A stretch of DNA of 64,000 nucleotides from Thalassotalea sp. LPB0316 (GTDB taxonomy: Bacteria > Pseudomonadota > Gammaproteobacteria > Enterobacterales > Alteromonadaceae). Under the pieces are notes generated by a model. The model did no database searches. It was not told the DNA's origin and saw only the letters and a program-made list of their open reading frames with translations. The number at the start of each line of letters is the position of its first letter. Position 1 is the first letter of the stretch. Shown here piece by piece: positions 34,487 through 43,794 of this stretch. Where the stretch lies: NCBI RefSeq assembly GCF_014898095.1, contig NZ_CP062946.1, positions 558,001 to 622,000 of the forward strand, written 5' to 3'. The position numbers and the translations under genes are program-made.

Positions 34487-36189
34487 GTTTTGATATCTGT
34501 ATTATTGGCAGCGGCGCTGGCGCATCTCCTATTGCCTATGAGCTCTCAAAAGCCGGTGCGAAAGTTATTGTGTTAGAAAAGGGCCCTTGGCTGACCGAAG
34601 ACGACTTCTACAAAGACGAAATAGCCATTAGCCTGCGCGATGCTTACAACCCAAAACTCACCGAAGAGCAGCACGTTATTGAAGAAGAATACGAAGATGC
34701 CAATGGTGAATCATTCTGGCAAAAACAAGCAACCAGTGATTCGGGTTGGAGTTTTTGGAATGGCACGGTTGTTGGCGGTTCATCAAATTTTATGAGCGGC
34801 TACTTCCACCGCCTCAAGCCGATTGATTTTCGCTTAAAATCTGAGTTTGGCGAAATTGACGGAGCTAATGTGGCCGATTGGCCCATCTCGTATGACGAGC
34901 TAGAGCCGTTTTATACGAAAGTTGATCACCTCGTTGGGGTGTCAGGTAAAGTCGTTGAACATCCATATAAAGAGCCGCGCAGTGAAGCCGACTACCCATA
35001 TCCACCCATCGCTGAACATCCAGTTGCGAGCTGGATAGACAAAACCGCAAGCGAGCTAAATTATCACAGCTTACCCGTAGCCCGTGCGGTATTATCTCAA
35101 CCAGCTATGGGTAGACAAAGCTGTGAATATTCTGGCTATTGCAGTAGCTATGGTTGTTCATCTGGCGCTAAAGGCAGTGGCAGAGCTGCACTACTAAATC
35201 ACGCCGTAGCAAGCGGAAATTGCACCATTACCCCGCACGCAAAAGTTTATAAAATTGCCACCGATGATAACGGCGACATTACCGGAGTGTGGTATTACGA
35301 TAAAAAACACCGCAGCGTAGAGGTTAAAGCCAAAATTTACGTTGTTGCTTGCCAAGCAATTGAAACCTCAAGGCTGTTGCTCGCCTCTACAGGTAAAAAG
35401 TTTCCCAATGGCCTTGCTAATAATCACGGCCAAGTGGGTAAAAACCTCGTATTTAGCGCAGGCGGTACTGGCCGAGGCGATTTTTTCTTTGATGAGCTCA
35501 CAAGTGAACAAGTAGCGCAACTAAAAGCGGTTGGCCCTTTTATTAATCGCGCCCTACAAGACTGGTACGAAATAGACGACAAAGCCTTTGGCAAACGCGC
35601 AAAAGGCGGCACGATAGACTTTCTGTTCTACCAAAACCCAATCGCTCGTGCTCGTGGTTCGCAATACGACAACAACGACAATCTCGTTTGGGGCGAACAA
35701 TTAAAAGCCAATCTAAAACAAGAGTTTACTACCTATAAAACCTTGCGTTTTGAAGTATTTAACGACTGGCTACCAACCGACAACTGTTTCGTTGAGCTAG
35801 ACCCTGACGTAACCGATAAATGGGGAGATGCGGTTGCTAAAGTGCGAATTGGTTTTCACGAGCACGATTTAAAGGTAGGTGAATATATCGCTGAAAAAGC
35901 CGAAACGGTATTAAAAGCCATGGGCGCGAAAAATGTTAGCTCATCGGTTAGCTCATATCCACCAACCAATTTAATTGCCGGCGGTTGTCGATTTGGTAAT
36001 GATCCCAAAACCTCAGTATTAAACAAATACTGCCAAGCGCATGAAGTTGAAAATCTTTATGTCACCGATGGCTCATTTATGCCAACCGGAGGCAGCGTAC
36101 CTTATACCTACACTATATATGCCAACGCCTTTCGGGTGGCTGAGCATATCAAAGAGCAGTGGCAAACTATCGCTAAGAACATTGATTGA
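34483..36189 (+). CDS. GMC family FAD-dependent oxidoreductase
   Basis: A 568-residue flavoprotein similar to the large subunit of gluconate, sorbitol or 2-keto-gluconate dehydrogenases. The N-terminal FAD motif is DICIIGSGAGASPIAYELSK, WNGTVVGGSSNFMSGYFHR is the second GMC signature, CEYSGYCSSYGCSSGAKGS is a Cys-rich stretch typical of the membrane-bound group, and VTDGSFMPTGGSVPYTYTIYANAFRVAEHI closes the active-site domain. The frame opens upstream, but ATG at 34483 overlaps the previous stop. No cytochrome c subunit gene follows. The substrate is unknown. Confidence 0.93.
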   Translation: MSFDICIIGSGAGASPIAYELSKAGAKVIVLEKGPWLTEDDFYKDEIAISLRDAYNPKLTEEQHVIEEEYEDANGESFWQKQATSDSGWSFWNGTVVGGSSNFMSGYFHRLKPIDFRLKSEFGEIDGANVADWPISYDELEPFYTKVDHLVGVSGKVVEHPYKEPRSEADYPYPPIAEHPVASWIDKTASELNYHSLPVARAVLSQPAMGRQSCEYSGYCSSYGCSSGAKGSGRAALLNHAVASGNCTITPHAKVYKIATDDNGDITGVWYYDKKHRSVEVKAKIYVVACQAIETSRLLLASTGKKFPNGLANNHGQVGKNLVFSAGGTGRGDFFFDELTSEQVAQLKAVGPFINRALQDWYEIDDKAFGKRAKGGTIDFLFYQNPIARARGSQYDNNDNLVWGEQLKANLKQEFTTYKTLRFEVFNDWLPTDNCFVELDPDVTDKWGDAVAKVRIGFHEHDLKVGEYIAEKAETVLKAMGAKNVSSSVSSYPPTNLIAGGCRFGNDPKTSVLNKYCQAHEVENLYVTDGSFMPTGGSVPYTYTIYANAFRVAEHIKEQWQTIAKNID

Positions 36190-36386
36190 TACAACAATAT
36201 ATGACCGAGGCTCGCCTAATAAACAATTACCAAAATCACCACTTAATGGTTTTATTGGCTAATCAAGGGTGGTTAATTTACCTAACTCAAATTCCAAACC
36301 AATAAAACCCCTTAAAAAACAACAAGGTAAAATCTGGCACAAGCTCTGCTGAAGGTTCGTTAACATTCTCAAACAACGGACCTAAC

Positions 36387-37715
36387 ATGAGTCAGGTATT
36401 AAAAGAGCAACCAACAAAACCGACCGCGGTCAAGCTGACGCCGAATTCCGGCCAGACAATGGATCGTAAGATCGCAAAAACTACCACACCTTATAAAAAA
36501 ATCATTATCGGGCTTTTGATCACCACTGTAGCAGTCGGCGCTGGTTACCACTATTTGGGTAACGACACCGGAAAAACCCTGTCACTAGATAACCAACGTC
36601 TTAATATTTCCACGGTTAAAGCTGGTGTCTTTGATGATTTTATTCCGATCAGAACGCGAGTGGCACCACTAAAAACCGTTTATTTAGACGCCATTGAAGG
36701 TGGCCGTGTTGAGCAGGTGCTGGTAGAGGATGGCAGTGTTGTTACCAAGGGCCAGCCGATTGTCAGACTTTCTAATACTCAACTTCAACTGGATGTAATG
36801 CGCAATGAAGCGGCGGTAACCGAGCAGCTAAACAATATGCGTACTATTGAGTTATCGTTAGAGCAAAACCGCTTAAGCCACAAACGCAACCTAATCGAAT
36901 ACAACCACGAAATCAAACAATTGACCCGCCAACTTGATCGTGAACGTGTGATCCGTGCCAATGGCAGTATTTCTGAAAGTCAGATACAGGAAACCGAAGA
37001 CGAGCTTGAATACAACAAGCAAATGCGCGAGTTGACGCTAGAAAGTCAGCAAACCGATGCTCGCATGCAGGAGCAACAACTAGCGTTCTTAAAAGAAACT
37101 AATGAGCGTTTAGAAGCTAGTCTGGCCTTTGCCCGCGATAACATGAATAACCTCAATATGCGCGCGCCAGTAGCAGGCAAGCTGTCTGGCTTTGATGTTG
37201 AAGTAGGACAGTCAATTAATCGCGGTGAGCGCATTGGTCAAATTGACGATCCTGATAACTTCAAACTCGAAGCCAGCATTGATGAGTACTACCTCGAACG
37301 TATTCAGCTTGGTCAGAAAGCCAGTGTCAGTAAGAGCTCAGAAACCTTTATGGTCGCTATTAACAAGATTTATCCGGACGTTAAGAATGGCCAGTTTCAG
37401 GTCGATCTAACTTTTGATGGTGATCAACCTGACAATATCCGCCGGGGACAAACACTACAAGCCAAACTAACGCTCGGTGATAGCGCGGAAGTGTTACTGA
37501 TCCCCAACGGTGCCTTTTATCAGGATACCGGCGGTAACTGGATCTTCGTGGTCAGCCCTGACGGTAAAACAGCGGTTAAGCGCAGTGTCAAATTGGGCAG
37601 AAAAAACAACCAGTACATTGAGGTGATTGAAGGGCTTGAGGCGAATGAAAAAATTATCACTTCACCTTATTCGAGCTTTAAAAGCATGGACACCCTGATT
37701 TTAACCAATAACTAA
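36387..37715 (+). CDS. Periplasmic adaptor (HlyD/MacA-type membrane fusion protein)
   Basis: A 442-residue membrane fusion protein with a single N-terminal helix (about 33-51, IIIGLLITTVAVGAGYHY). A barrel-sandwich hybrid region with GGRVEQVLVEDGSVVTKGQP is followed by a long coiled coil (about 150-245) and RAPVAGKLSGFDVEVGQSIN, then a beta-barrel with LIPNGAFYQDTGG. This is the adaptor of a tripartite efflux pump. The next two genes encode the ATPase and the permease, so it belongs to a MacAB-like system. A 198-bp gap precedes it. Confidence 0.92.
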   Translation: MSQVLKEQPTKPTAVKLTPNSGQTMDRKIAKTTTPYKKIIIGLLITTVAVGAGYHYLGNDTGKTLSLDNQRLNISTVKAGVFDDFIPIRTRVAPLKTVYLDAIEGGRVEQVLVEDGSVVTKGQPIVRLSNTQLQLDVMRNEAAVTEQLNNMRTIELSLEQNRLSHKRNLIEYNHEIKQLTRQLDRERVIRANGSISESQIQETEDELEYNKQMRELTLESQQTDARMQEQQLAFLKETNERLEASLAFARDNMNNLNMRAPVAGKLSGFDVEVGQSINRGERIGQIDDPDNFKLEASIDEYYLERIQLGQKASVSKSSETFMVAINKIYPDVKNGQFQVDLTFDGDQPDNIRRGQTLQAKLTLGDSAEVLLIPNGAFYQDTGGNWIFVVSPDGKTAVKRSVKLGRKNNQYIEVIEGLEANEKIITSPYSSFKSMDTLILTNN

Positions 37716-37758
37716 AGCAGAAAACTAAGAAAGATAACGAGAGTAGCAGAGAAAGACT

Positions 37759-38442
37759 ATGATAAATCTAAAAAATATCCACAAATACTACCGCACTGAA
37801 GACGTTGAAACAGTTGCGCTTAATGATGTTTCAATTGATATTGCGGCGGGTGAGTTTGTTGCCATTATGGGACCTTCGGGCTGCGGTAAGTCAACCTTGT
37901 TGAATACTCTGGGAATGCTCGACAGCCCCTCAGAAGGGCAGTACCTGTTTGACGATGAAAATATTGCCGGCTATGGCGAAGCACGCCTAGCTGACCTGCG
38001 CAAGCGCAATATCGGGTTTATTTTCCAGAGCTTTAACTTAATCGATGAATTGTCGGTCAGTGAAAATATTGAGCTGGCCCTGCTTTATCACGGCATCCCC
38101 GCGCAAGAGCGCAAGGCACGAGTACAGCAAGTGATGGAAAAGGTTGGCATTGCTCACCGTGCTAACCACATGCCCAGTCAGCTATCCGGTGGTCAGCAGC
38201 AGCGGGTCGCGGTCGCGCGCGCTGTGGTAGGAAATCAACGGGTGATTTTAGCGGATGAGCCAACAGGTAACCTAGATACCCAGCACGGCATTGAAGTGAT
38301 GGAAATGCTTCAGGCACTCAATAAAGAGGGCACCACGGTGATCATGGTAACTCACTCACCAGAGCACGCGCGTTATGCTTCTCGCACCATTAACCTGCTT
38401 GATGGTCAGGTTCAAACTGAACAGTTGCGCGCGGCATCGTAG
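37759..38442 (+). CDS. ABC transporter ATP-binding protein (MacB/LolD type)
   Basis: A 227-residue ATPase with Walker A GPSGCGKST at about 40, the Q-loop FIFQSFNLIDELSV, signature LSGGQQQRVAVARA, Walker B VILADEPTGNLD and H-loop TVIMVTHSPEHA. The sequence is of the LolD/MacB group of antimicrobial-peptide and lipoprotein exporters. It follows the adaptor gene after 43 bp and precedes the permease after 10 bp. Confidence 0.95.
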   Translation: MINLKNIHKYYRTEDVETVALNDVSIDIAAGEFVAIMGPSGCGKSTLLNTLGMLDSPSEGQYLFDDENIAGYGEARLADLRKRNIGFIFQSFNLIDELSVSENIELALLYHGIPAQERKARVQQVMEKVGIAHRANHMPSQLSGGQQQRVAVARAVVGNQRVILADEPTGNLDTQHGIEVMEMLQALNKEGTTVIMVTHSPEHARYASRTINLLDGQVQTEQLRAAS

Positions 38443-38452
38443 GAGAGCGGTT

Positions 38453-40936
38453 ATGTTATTAACGAATTACTTAACTTCCGGCTGGCGTAACTTGTTTAAG
38501 AACAAGTTATTTTCTGCCATTAATATCTTTGGTCTGGCGATTGGTATTACCGCAGTTTGCCTGATCAGTTTGTTTGTTCGTTCTGAACTCAGTTATGACA
38601 AGTTCTGGCAAGATTCAGATCGCATTGCTCGCGCCCATGTAACCTTTAGCGTGCCCGGTCGAGACCCTATTGCTTCGGTAGCAACACCTGGCCCTTTTGT
38701 GCATGCTCTGAAAAAAGACTTTGAGCAGGTTGAATACGCAGCGCGCCTTGGTTTGGTCAGCCCGTTGATCACGCATCAAGAGCAAAGCTTTATTGAACAA
38801 ATTTCAATGGCTGATGCCGATATTCTAAACATCTTCAACTTTGACTTTATACACGGCAATGCAGAAAGCGCACTCTCGAATCCGCATTCGTTGATACTGA
38901 ATGAGACATTAAGTGAAAAGTACTTTGGCGATCAAAATCCGGTAGGGCAAACACTGACCATGGATTTTGGCGAGTTCAAACGCGATTTTAAGATCACTGC
39001 AGTGATTGCCGATTTACCCGATAACACACAGCTTGAAGTGACTGGATTAATGCTGATTGACGAGGCAGACTGGCAAGATCAACCGTGGCGCTTGGAAGCT
39101 TGGTTTTCAGTCAACACGCAGACTTACTTTAAAACCTATCAATCTGACGACCTAGCGTTTATTAATAGCCAGTTAGATGACTTTACTGAACGCAATTTTC
39201 CTACGTTACCAATAGGTGACGAGTCAGCAAAGAAAACCGACTTTATCGCACTCTCTGCCATGCCGTTAACCGAGCTACATTTAAATGCAAGTGGTATGGG
39301 AGAGTATCGCCCTACAGGTAGCAAAACCACAGTATACACCTTCAGCACTATCGCTATGCTGATCTTGATCGTTGCCGCCATTAACTTTATGAACCTATCA
39401 ACCGCACGTGCCAGTCAGCGCGCAAAAGAAGTATCACTGCGCAAGGTAATGGGGGCATCACGGAGCAATTTAGTGGTGCAGTTTTTAGGTGAATCAGTAC
39501 TCATTACGCTGATCTCGCTGGTTATTGCCGTTGTTTTTATTGAGCTCGCTTTACCTGTTTATAACGAAATGCTCGGTAAAACCCTAGCGGTTGATTATCT
39601 CTCAACCGATTTGCTGGCGTTATTAATACTTTCGTTAAGTGTTGGCGTACTGGGCGGTTTGTATCCAGCTTTTGTATTGTCAAACTTCAGACCGGCGACC
39701 GTGCTTAAAGCCAATAAATCGGCTGAGTCTGGCGCTTCAATGAGCCTGCGTTATGCACTAGTAGTATTGCAGTTCGCGGTATCTATCGGCTTATTTATTT
39801 CAACCAGTGTGGTCTATAGCCAGATGAAGTATGCCGACAGTATGGATGCCGGCTTTACCAAAGATAACTTGTTGGTCGTTCATCGTTTAGGCCGTGATGC
39901 AGCCAATGAAAAACGTGAAATGCTGGTTAAGGAAATCACTAAGATGCCGGGTGTAGTTGATGTGACTTGGTCAAATGAAACACCTGCCAGTGGTAATGAG
40001 AATAATACCATGGTGCGCACCGAAGGTATGGCGGCCAAAGATTCGATGTTGATAGGCCAGCGCGGAGTGGGTTACAACTTCTTTAAAACCTATCAAATAC
40101 AACTGATTGCCGGACGCACTTATCAGCGTGATCGCAATGACACAGCACTTACAGCTGATGAATTGCGTGAGGGCAATAACAGAAAGTCGTCAATTATCGT
40201 TAACGAATCAGCGGTAAGACGACTGGGTTTTGCTTCACCTCAGGAAGCTTTGGGACAGTCAATCTTTATGGGACGCGGTAATCCAGAGGAAGAACTCGAA
40301 GCGGAAATGGAAATCATTGGCGTGGTTGGCGACGTACACTTTGAGAGTCTGAAATCTTCGATTCGTCCGGAAATTTATAACCTGAATACAGAATGGGGCG
40401 CAGCCTTAACCATACGTTATCAGGGAGACGCTGATGCGGTCGTTAAGCAGGTTGAATCATTATGGGAGAGTGAAGTTGCCACCGTACCATTTTCTTACGC
40501 TTTTGTTGCTGATGATGTTGCTGAGCAATATCTGGCAGAACAAGGGCAGGCGAGCATGTTTGCTGGATTCTCAGGGTTAGCAATTTTAATTGCCTGTCTT
40601 GGCTTATATGGCCTAGCAAGCTTTACTGCTGAGCGCCGCACCAAAGAAATAGGTATTCGCAAAGTGATGGGCGCATCAGTTAGTAACATTATTAGTCTGC
40701 TGGTCTGGCAATTTAGTAAGCCAGTTATCCTAGCTAACCTAATAGCCTGGCCAGTGTCGTTTTATCTAATGAATAACTGGTTACAGTCGTTTGTTTACCG
40801 CGTAGACAGCAGTCTTATCCTAATATTGTCGTTGGCTGCGGCAATTGGAGCGTTGTTGATTGCTTGGGTAACGGTTGCCGGCAACTCGTTTTCAGTGGCC
40901 AGATCTAATCCTATTCTCGCACTCAGGTATGAATAA
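38453..40936 (+). CDS. FtsX-like/MacB-type ABC transporter permease
   Basis: A permease of about 827 residues with two MacB-like halves. The first membrane helix (about 20-40, FSAINIFGLAIGITAVCLI) and a periplasmic domain precede a three-helix FtsX unit (TFSTIAMLILIVAAINFMNLS ... KEVSLRKVMGASRSNLV). A second copy of this plan ends in TKEIGIRKVMGASVSNIISLL and LRYE. The frame stays open upstream inside the ATPase gene, but ATG at 38453 follows AGGAGAGCGG. It is probably the exporter of a small molecule or peptide. A terminator follows. Confidence 0.92.
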   Translation: MLLTNYLTSGWRNLFKNKLFSAINIFGLAIGITAVCLISLFVRSELSYDKFWQDSDRIARAHVTFSVPGRDPIASVATPGPFVHALKKDFEQVEYAARLGLVSPLITHQEQSFIEQISMADADILNIFNFDFIHGNAESALSNPHSLILNETLSEKYFGDQNPVGQTLTMDFGEFKRDFKITAVIADLPDNTQLEVTGLMLIDEADWQDQPWRLEAWFSVNTQTYFKTYQSDDLAFINSQLDDFTERNFPTLPIGDESAKKTDFIALSAMPLTELHLNASGMGEYRPTGSKTTVYTFSTIAMLILIVAAINFMNLSTARASQRAKEVSLRKVMGASRSNLVVQFLGESVLITLISLVIAVVFIELALPVYNEMLGKTLAVDYLSTDLLALLILSLSVGVLGGLYPAFVLSNFRPATVLKANKSAESGASMSLRYALVVLQFAVSIGLFISTSVVYSQMKYADSMDAGFTKDNLLVVHRLGRDAANEKREMLVKEITKMPGVVDVTWSNETPASGNENNTMVRTEGMAAKDSMLIGQRGVGYNFFKTYQIQLIAGRTYQRDRNDTALTADELREGNNRKSSIIVNESAVRRLGFASPQEALGQSIFMGRGNPEEELEAEMEIIGVVGDVHFESLKSSIRPEIYNLNTEWGAALTIRYQGDADAVVKQVESLWESEVATVPFSYAFVADDVAEQYLAEQGQASMFAGFSGLAILIACLGLYGLASFTAERRTKEIGIRKVMGASVSNIISLLVWQFSKPVILANLIAWPVSFYLMNNWLQSFVYRVDSSLILILSLAAAIGALLIAWVTVAGNSFSVARSNPILALRYE

Positions 40937-40966
40937 GGCTGTAGTTAGTGTGATCTCTAACCCAAC

Positions 40967-40997
40967 AAAAAGCGCGGCTCATACCGCGCTTTTTGCT
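40967..40997 (+). terminator. Terminator after the exporter operon
   Basis: AAAAAGCGCGG and CCGCGCTTTTT pair around six bases, with a T-run. It lies 30 bp after the permease stop. Confidence 0.9.
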
Positions 40998-41153
40998 TGA
41001 ACTACCCTTTACTACCATGTCAAATTCCACCCTATTACACGCTTTATTTAGATTCCTGAGTAATAACTATTGGTTTACTTTACCTTCGTGAGCATTACTG
41101 ATAAAAAAGGTAATAAAAATAAATTGATACGTTAGCACAAGAAAGGATTCGAC

Positions 41154-41846
41154 ATGTGGAAATCAATCACACTGATCATTACTGGGGTAATCGGCCTTAT
41201 AATTTCCATGTATACCTTTCAAAAAGGTAGTTTAACTTTTAGTGATATCGCCTCATTTTTTAATGGCGAAAAAACATTTTATCAAGTATTTGTCGAACCC
41301 CAAAAGCCACTAATTGCGCCTTCAAGAGCTAAGTCATATAAGCAATCTGAAAGTTTTGAAAATACACCCAATACCTGCCTTAATCTGAATAATAGCCGAG
41401 CCTTTATTGCACAATATTTACGTCAATATATAGACCTAGATTCAACCTTCACCACAGAGCTTCAAAAAGTCACGTTACTCAAAAGTTATTTCGATACGCT
41501 CCAAAACGATTATTACATTGGTGAATATGAATTTAGTGGCCAAAAAGCGCTAATGTTTCACAGTGCACCAGTGCACACACAAATGGATTGTGCCAAACCC
41601 CTCAATAAAATCTCTGATATTGTATACAAAATTGCATCGAACTCCTCTAGACAACAAATAAAAGAGTTTTCAGGCTACATAGAGGGAAATGATAGCCACC
41701 CTTTTGAAAATGAGCAGATAATGGTTTCGCACCCCTTTGTGTTTCAGTTTTCTAAAGGCAAGTTGATTGACTTCAAATACAAAGCATTGAGTGAGAGTAA
41801 TTATGCAAACCACTATCTTGATGAAATGCTTTGGCCTAAAAATTAA
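41154..41846 (+). CDS. Membrane-anchored hypothetical protein
   Basis: A 230-residue protein with one N-terminal membrane helix (about 4-23, SITLIITGVIGLIISMYTF) and a polar remainder with two cysteines (NTCLNL and MDCAKP), possibly in a disulfide if periplasmic. I recognise no family. It is preceded by AAGAAAGGATTCGAC, a good ribosome binding site. It stands in the accessory stretch between the exporter and yicC, next to the oxygenase gene (79 bp), in the same direction. Function unknown. Confidence 0.75.
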   Translation: MWKSITLIITGVIGLIISMYTFQKGSLTFSDIASFFNGEKTFYQVFVEPQKPLIAPSRAKSYKQSESFENTPNTCLNLNNSRAFIAQYLRQYIDLDSTFTTELQKVTLLKSYFDTLQNDYYIGEYEFSGQKALMFHSAPVHTQMDCAKPLNKISDIVYKIASNSSRQQIKEFSGYIEGNDSHPFENEQIMVSHPFVFQFSKGKLIDFKYKALSESNYANHYLDEMLWPKN

Positions 41847-41925
41847 TGCTATAAATCACTATTGATGTTCTGCACCTTGTTAATATAAAGTTAACACCCC
41901 TTAAGCCATAATCAGATACGTATCT

Positions 41926-42624
41926 ATGCAGCATTTTATCGTTGAGTTTAAACAAGCACTTTCCGCTGAATTTTGTCAGCACCTCATTGAAAAATTTGAA
42001 CAAGACGATAATAAACAACAAGGAAGAATTGGCTCAGGCGTAGATACTACCAAGAAAAACAGCATTGATATTCACCTCTCAACCTTGCCCGATTGGCAGC
42101 AAGAGCATCAACAGATCAACGCGCTCGTTTTACAAGGCTTGGTGCAGTATGTAAAAGCCTATCCTCATATCATCACAGGTGCGATAAGCCCAAGTATCAA
42201 AGATGCCAAAACCGGACAATTAACCACGTTAACACCTGAAATGATCAGCCAACTCGACGACAACCAGCTATCATCAATCATTCAAAGTATTTTTAGACTC
42301 GACGATATCAATATGCAAAAGTACCCCGTACAAGAAGGTAACTTTGGCCATTGGCACGCTGAGCACTACCCTCACCCAAGTGATCCGGAACAAAAAAGCT
42401 TACATCGAACACTCTTGTGGCTAATTTATTTAAACGACGTACCACAGGGCGGCGAGACAGATTTTTTATATCAGCAAGCGAGTATTAAACCAACAACGGG
42501 CAGCTTAGTACTCTCCCCATGTGGCTTCACCCACACCCATCGCGGCAGAACCCCTTTATCAAACGATAAATATGTACTGGCTTCTTGGATTATGTATAAG
42601 CCAGCAAGTGAGCTCTACCGATAA
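41926..42624 (+). CDS. 2-oxoglutarate/Fe(II)-dependent oxygenase (prolyl 4-hydroxylase-like)
   Basis: A 232-residue protein whose C-terminal half shows the double-stranded beta-helix of prolyl-4-hydroxylase-type oxygenases. GHWHAEHYPHP holds the first iron His and an acidic ligand, LIYLNDVPQGGETDFLYQ is the conserved central strand pair, and PCGFTHTHRGRTP carries the second His and the Arg/Thr that binds 2-oxoglutarate. No signal peptide is visible. It lies just upstream of yicC, 101 bp away. The substrate is unknown; protein or small molecules are possible. Confidence 0.88.
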   Translation: MQHFIVEFKQALSAEFCQHLIEKFEQDDNKQQGRIGSGVDTTKKNSIDIHLSTLPDWQQEHQQINALVLQGLVQYVKAYPHIITGAISPSIKDAKTGQLTTLTPEMISQLDDNQLSSIIQSIFRLDDINMQKYPVQEGNFGHWHAEHYPHPSDPEQKSLHRTLLWLIYLNDVPQGGETDFLYQQASIKPTTGSLVLSPCGFTHTHRGRTPLSNDKYVLASWIMYKPASELYR

Positions 42625-42725
42625 ACTTCCCCCGTGATTTAAGCGATACACACTGGCTGTTGTAGCCTAACTCAGGCATAATCTAGCGGTTCATTCTTAT
42701 AAAACTAATTAATAGGAAAGATATT

Positions 42726-43589
42726 ATGATCCATAGTATGACCGCCTTTGCTCGCCATGAAGTAAAAGGTGATTGGGGTAATGCCGTGTGGGAAATCCGC
42801 AGCGTTAACCAACGATTCTTAGAAACCTACTTTCGCCTACCAGAGCAATTTCGCAGCTTAGAGCCTGTTTTGCGCGAACGTTTTCGCAAGCAGCTAAACC
42901 GCGGCAAAGTAGAATGCGCCCTGCGATTTAATGCCAACCCTGCGGCCAAAAGCAACTTAACACTCAACCAAAATTTAGCCAATGAGCTAATAAAACATGC
43001 CAACTGGGTAAATGAGCAAACATTGAATAGCCAAATCAACCCGCTTGAAATCATGCGTTGGCCGGGTGTAATGGAAGCTGAAGAATCAGATATGGACGCT
43101 ATTCAAGCTGAAATTCTGGCCGGCTTCGACCAAGCGCTTAAAGACTTCATCGCCGCCCGCGCAAGCGAAGGTAGCAATATGAAAGCGTTAATTGAACAAC
43201 GCCTAGAGTTGATTATTGAGCAAGCCAATAACGTAAAAGCACACATGCCAGAAATCATTCAATGGCAGCGCGACCGCATTATTGAAAAATTCAATGACGC
43301 CGGCATTGAACCTGAATCACAGCGCCTAGAGCAAGAGCTTGTACTACTCGCTCAAAAAATGGATGTTGATGAAGAAATCGACCGCCTATACAGCCACGTA
43401 AAAGAGACCAACAAAATCCTCAAAAAAGGAGGCCCACAAGGCCGCCGTTTAGACTTCATGATGCAAGAATTTAACCGTGAAGCAAACACTTTAGGCTCTA
43501 AATCAATCAACGCAGACATCACCGCAGCAGCTGTTGAATTGAAGGTGTTAATTGAGCAAATGCGCGAGCAGATCCAGAATATAGAATAA
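42726..43589 (+). CDS. yicC: YicC/YloC family endoribonuclease
   Basis: A 287-residue YicC protein. MIHSMTAFARHE at the N-terminus, EIRSVNQRFLETYFRLPEQFR, and the C-terminal KGGPQGRRLDFMMQEFNREANTLGSKS are diagnostic. E. coli YicC is an RNase that acts with PNPase on small RNAs. Its last codons (CAGATCCAGAATATAGAATAA, shared core positions 43569-43582) are the left boundary of the mobile element. The second copy at 52035 encodes the same QIQNIE-stop with synonymous changes, so the present 3' end came with the element and the protein stays intact. Confidence 0.97.
   Translation: MIHSMTAFARHEVKGDWGNAVWEIRSVNQRFLETYFRLPEQFRSLEPVLRERFRKQLNRGKVECALRFNANPAAKSNLTLNQNLANELIKHANWVNEQTLNSQINPLEIMRWPGVMEAEESDMDAIQAEILAGFDQALKDFIAARASEGSNMKALIEQRLELIIEQANNVKAHMPEIIQWQRDRIIEKFNDAGIEPESQRLEQELVLLAQKMDVDEEIDRLYSHVKETNKILKKGGPQGRRLDFMMQEFNREANTLGSKSINADITAAAVELKVLIEQMREQIQNIE
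43569..43582. repeat. attL core repeat inside yicC
   Basis: CAGATCCAGAATAT at the 3' end of yicC, identical to the copy at 52035-52048. The sequence before it differs from that at the other end (GAG versus ATT), so the shared core begins exactly here. Confidence 0.88.
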
Positions 43590-43627
43590 ATGTTTCACTG
43601 TTTTTCAACACCATTCAAATCAAACCT

Positions 43628-43652
43628 AAAGCCCTTATTTTAAGGGCTTTTT
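43628..43652 (+). terminator. Terminator after yicC supplied by the element
   Basis: AAAGCCCTTA and TAAGGGCTTT pair around three bases with TTTT after. It lies inside the element, 38 bp past the yicC stop, and would replace the native terminator displaced to 52080. Confidence 0.85.
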
Positions 43653-43716
43653 AATGTCTAGCATCCCCATTTATGTTTCAACTCTGTTCAGTAATTTTCA
43701 ATCTGTTTAAATTTAT

Positions 43717-43779
43717 TGGTGGCAGAAAAAGTGACAGAACTTCGATATTCATGTGCTATTATATATCTGTCTGCCACCA
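43717..43779. repeat. Inverted TGGTGGCAGA repeats (candidate integrase arm sites)
   Basis: TGGTGGCAGA at 43717-43726 faces TCTGCCACCA at 43770-43779, just before the integrase start. A third copy, GGTGGCAGA, lies at 51945-51953 near the other element end. Their position inside both ends fits arm-type integrase sites; repression of the integrase promoter is another possibility. Confidence 0.55.
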
Positions 43780-43794
43780 GTAAAAGGAATTGAA

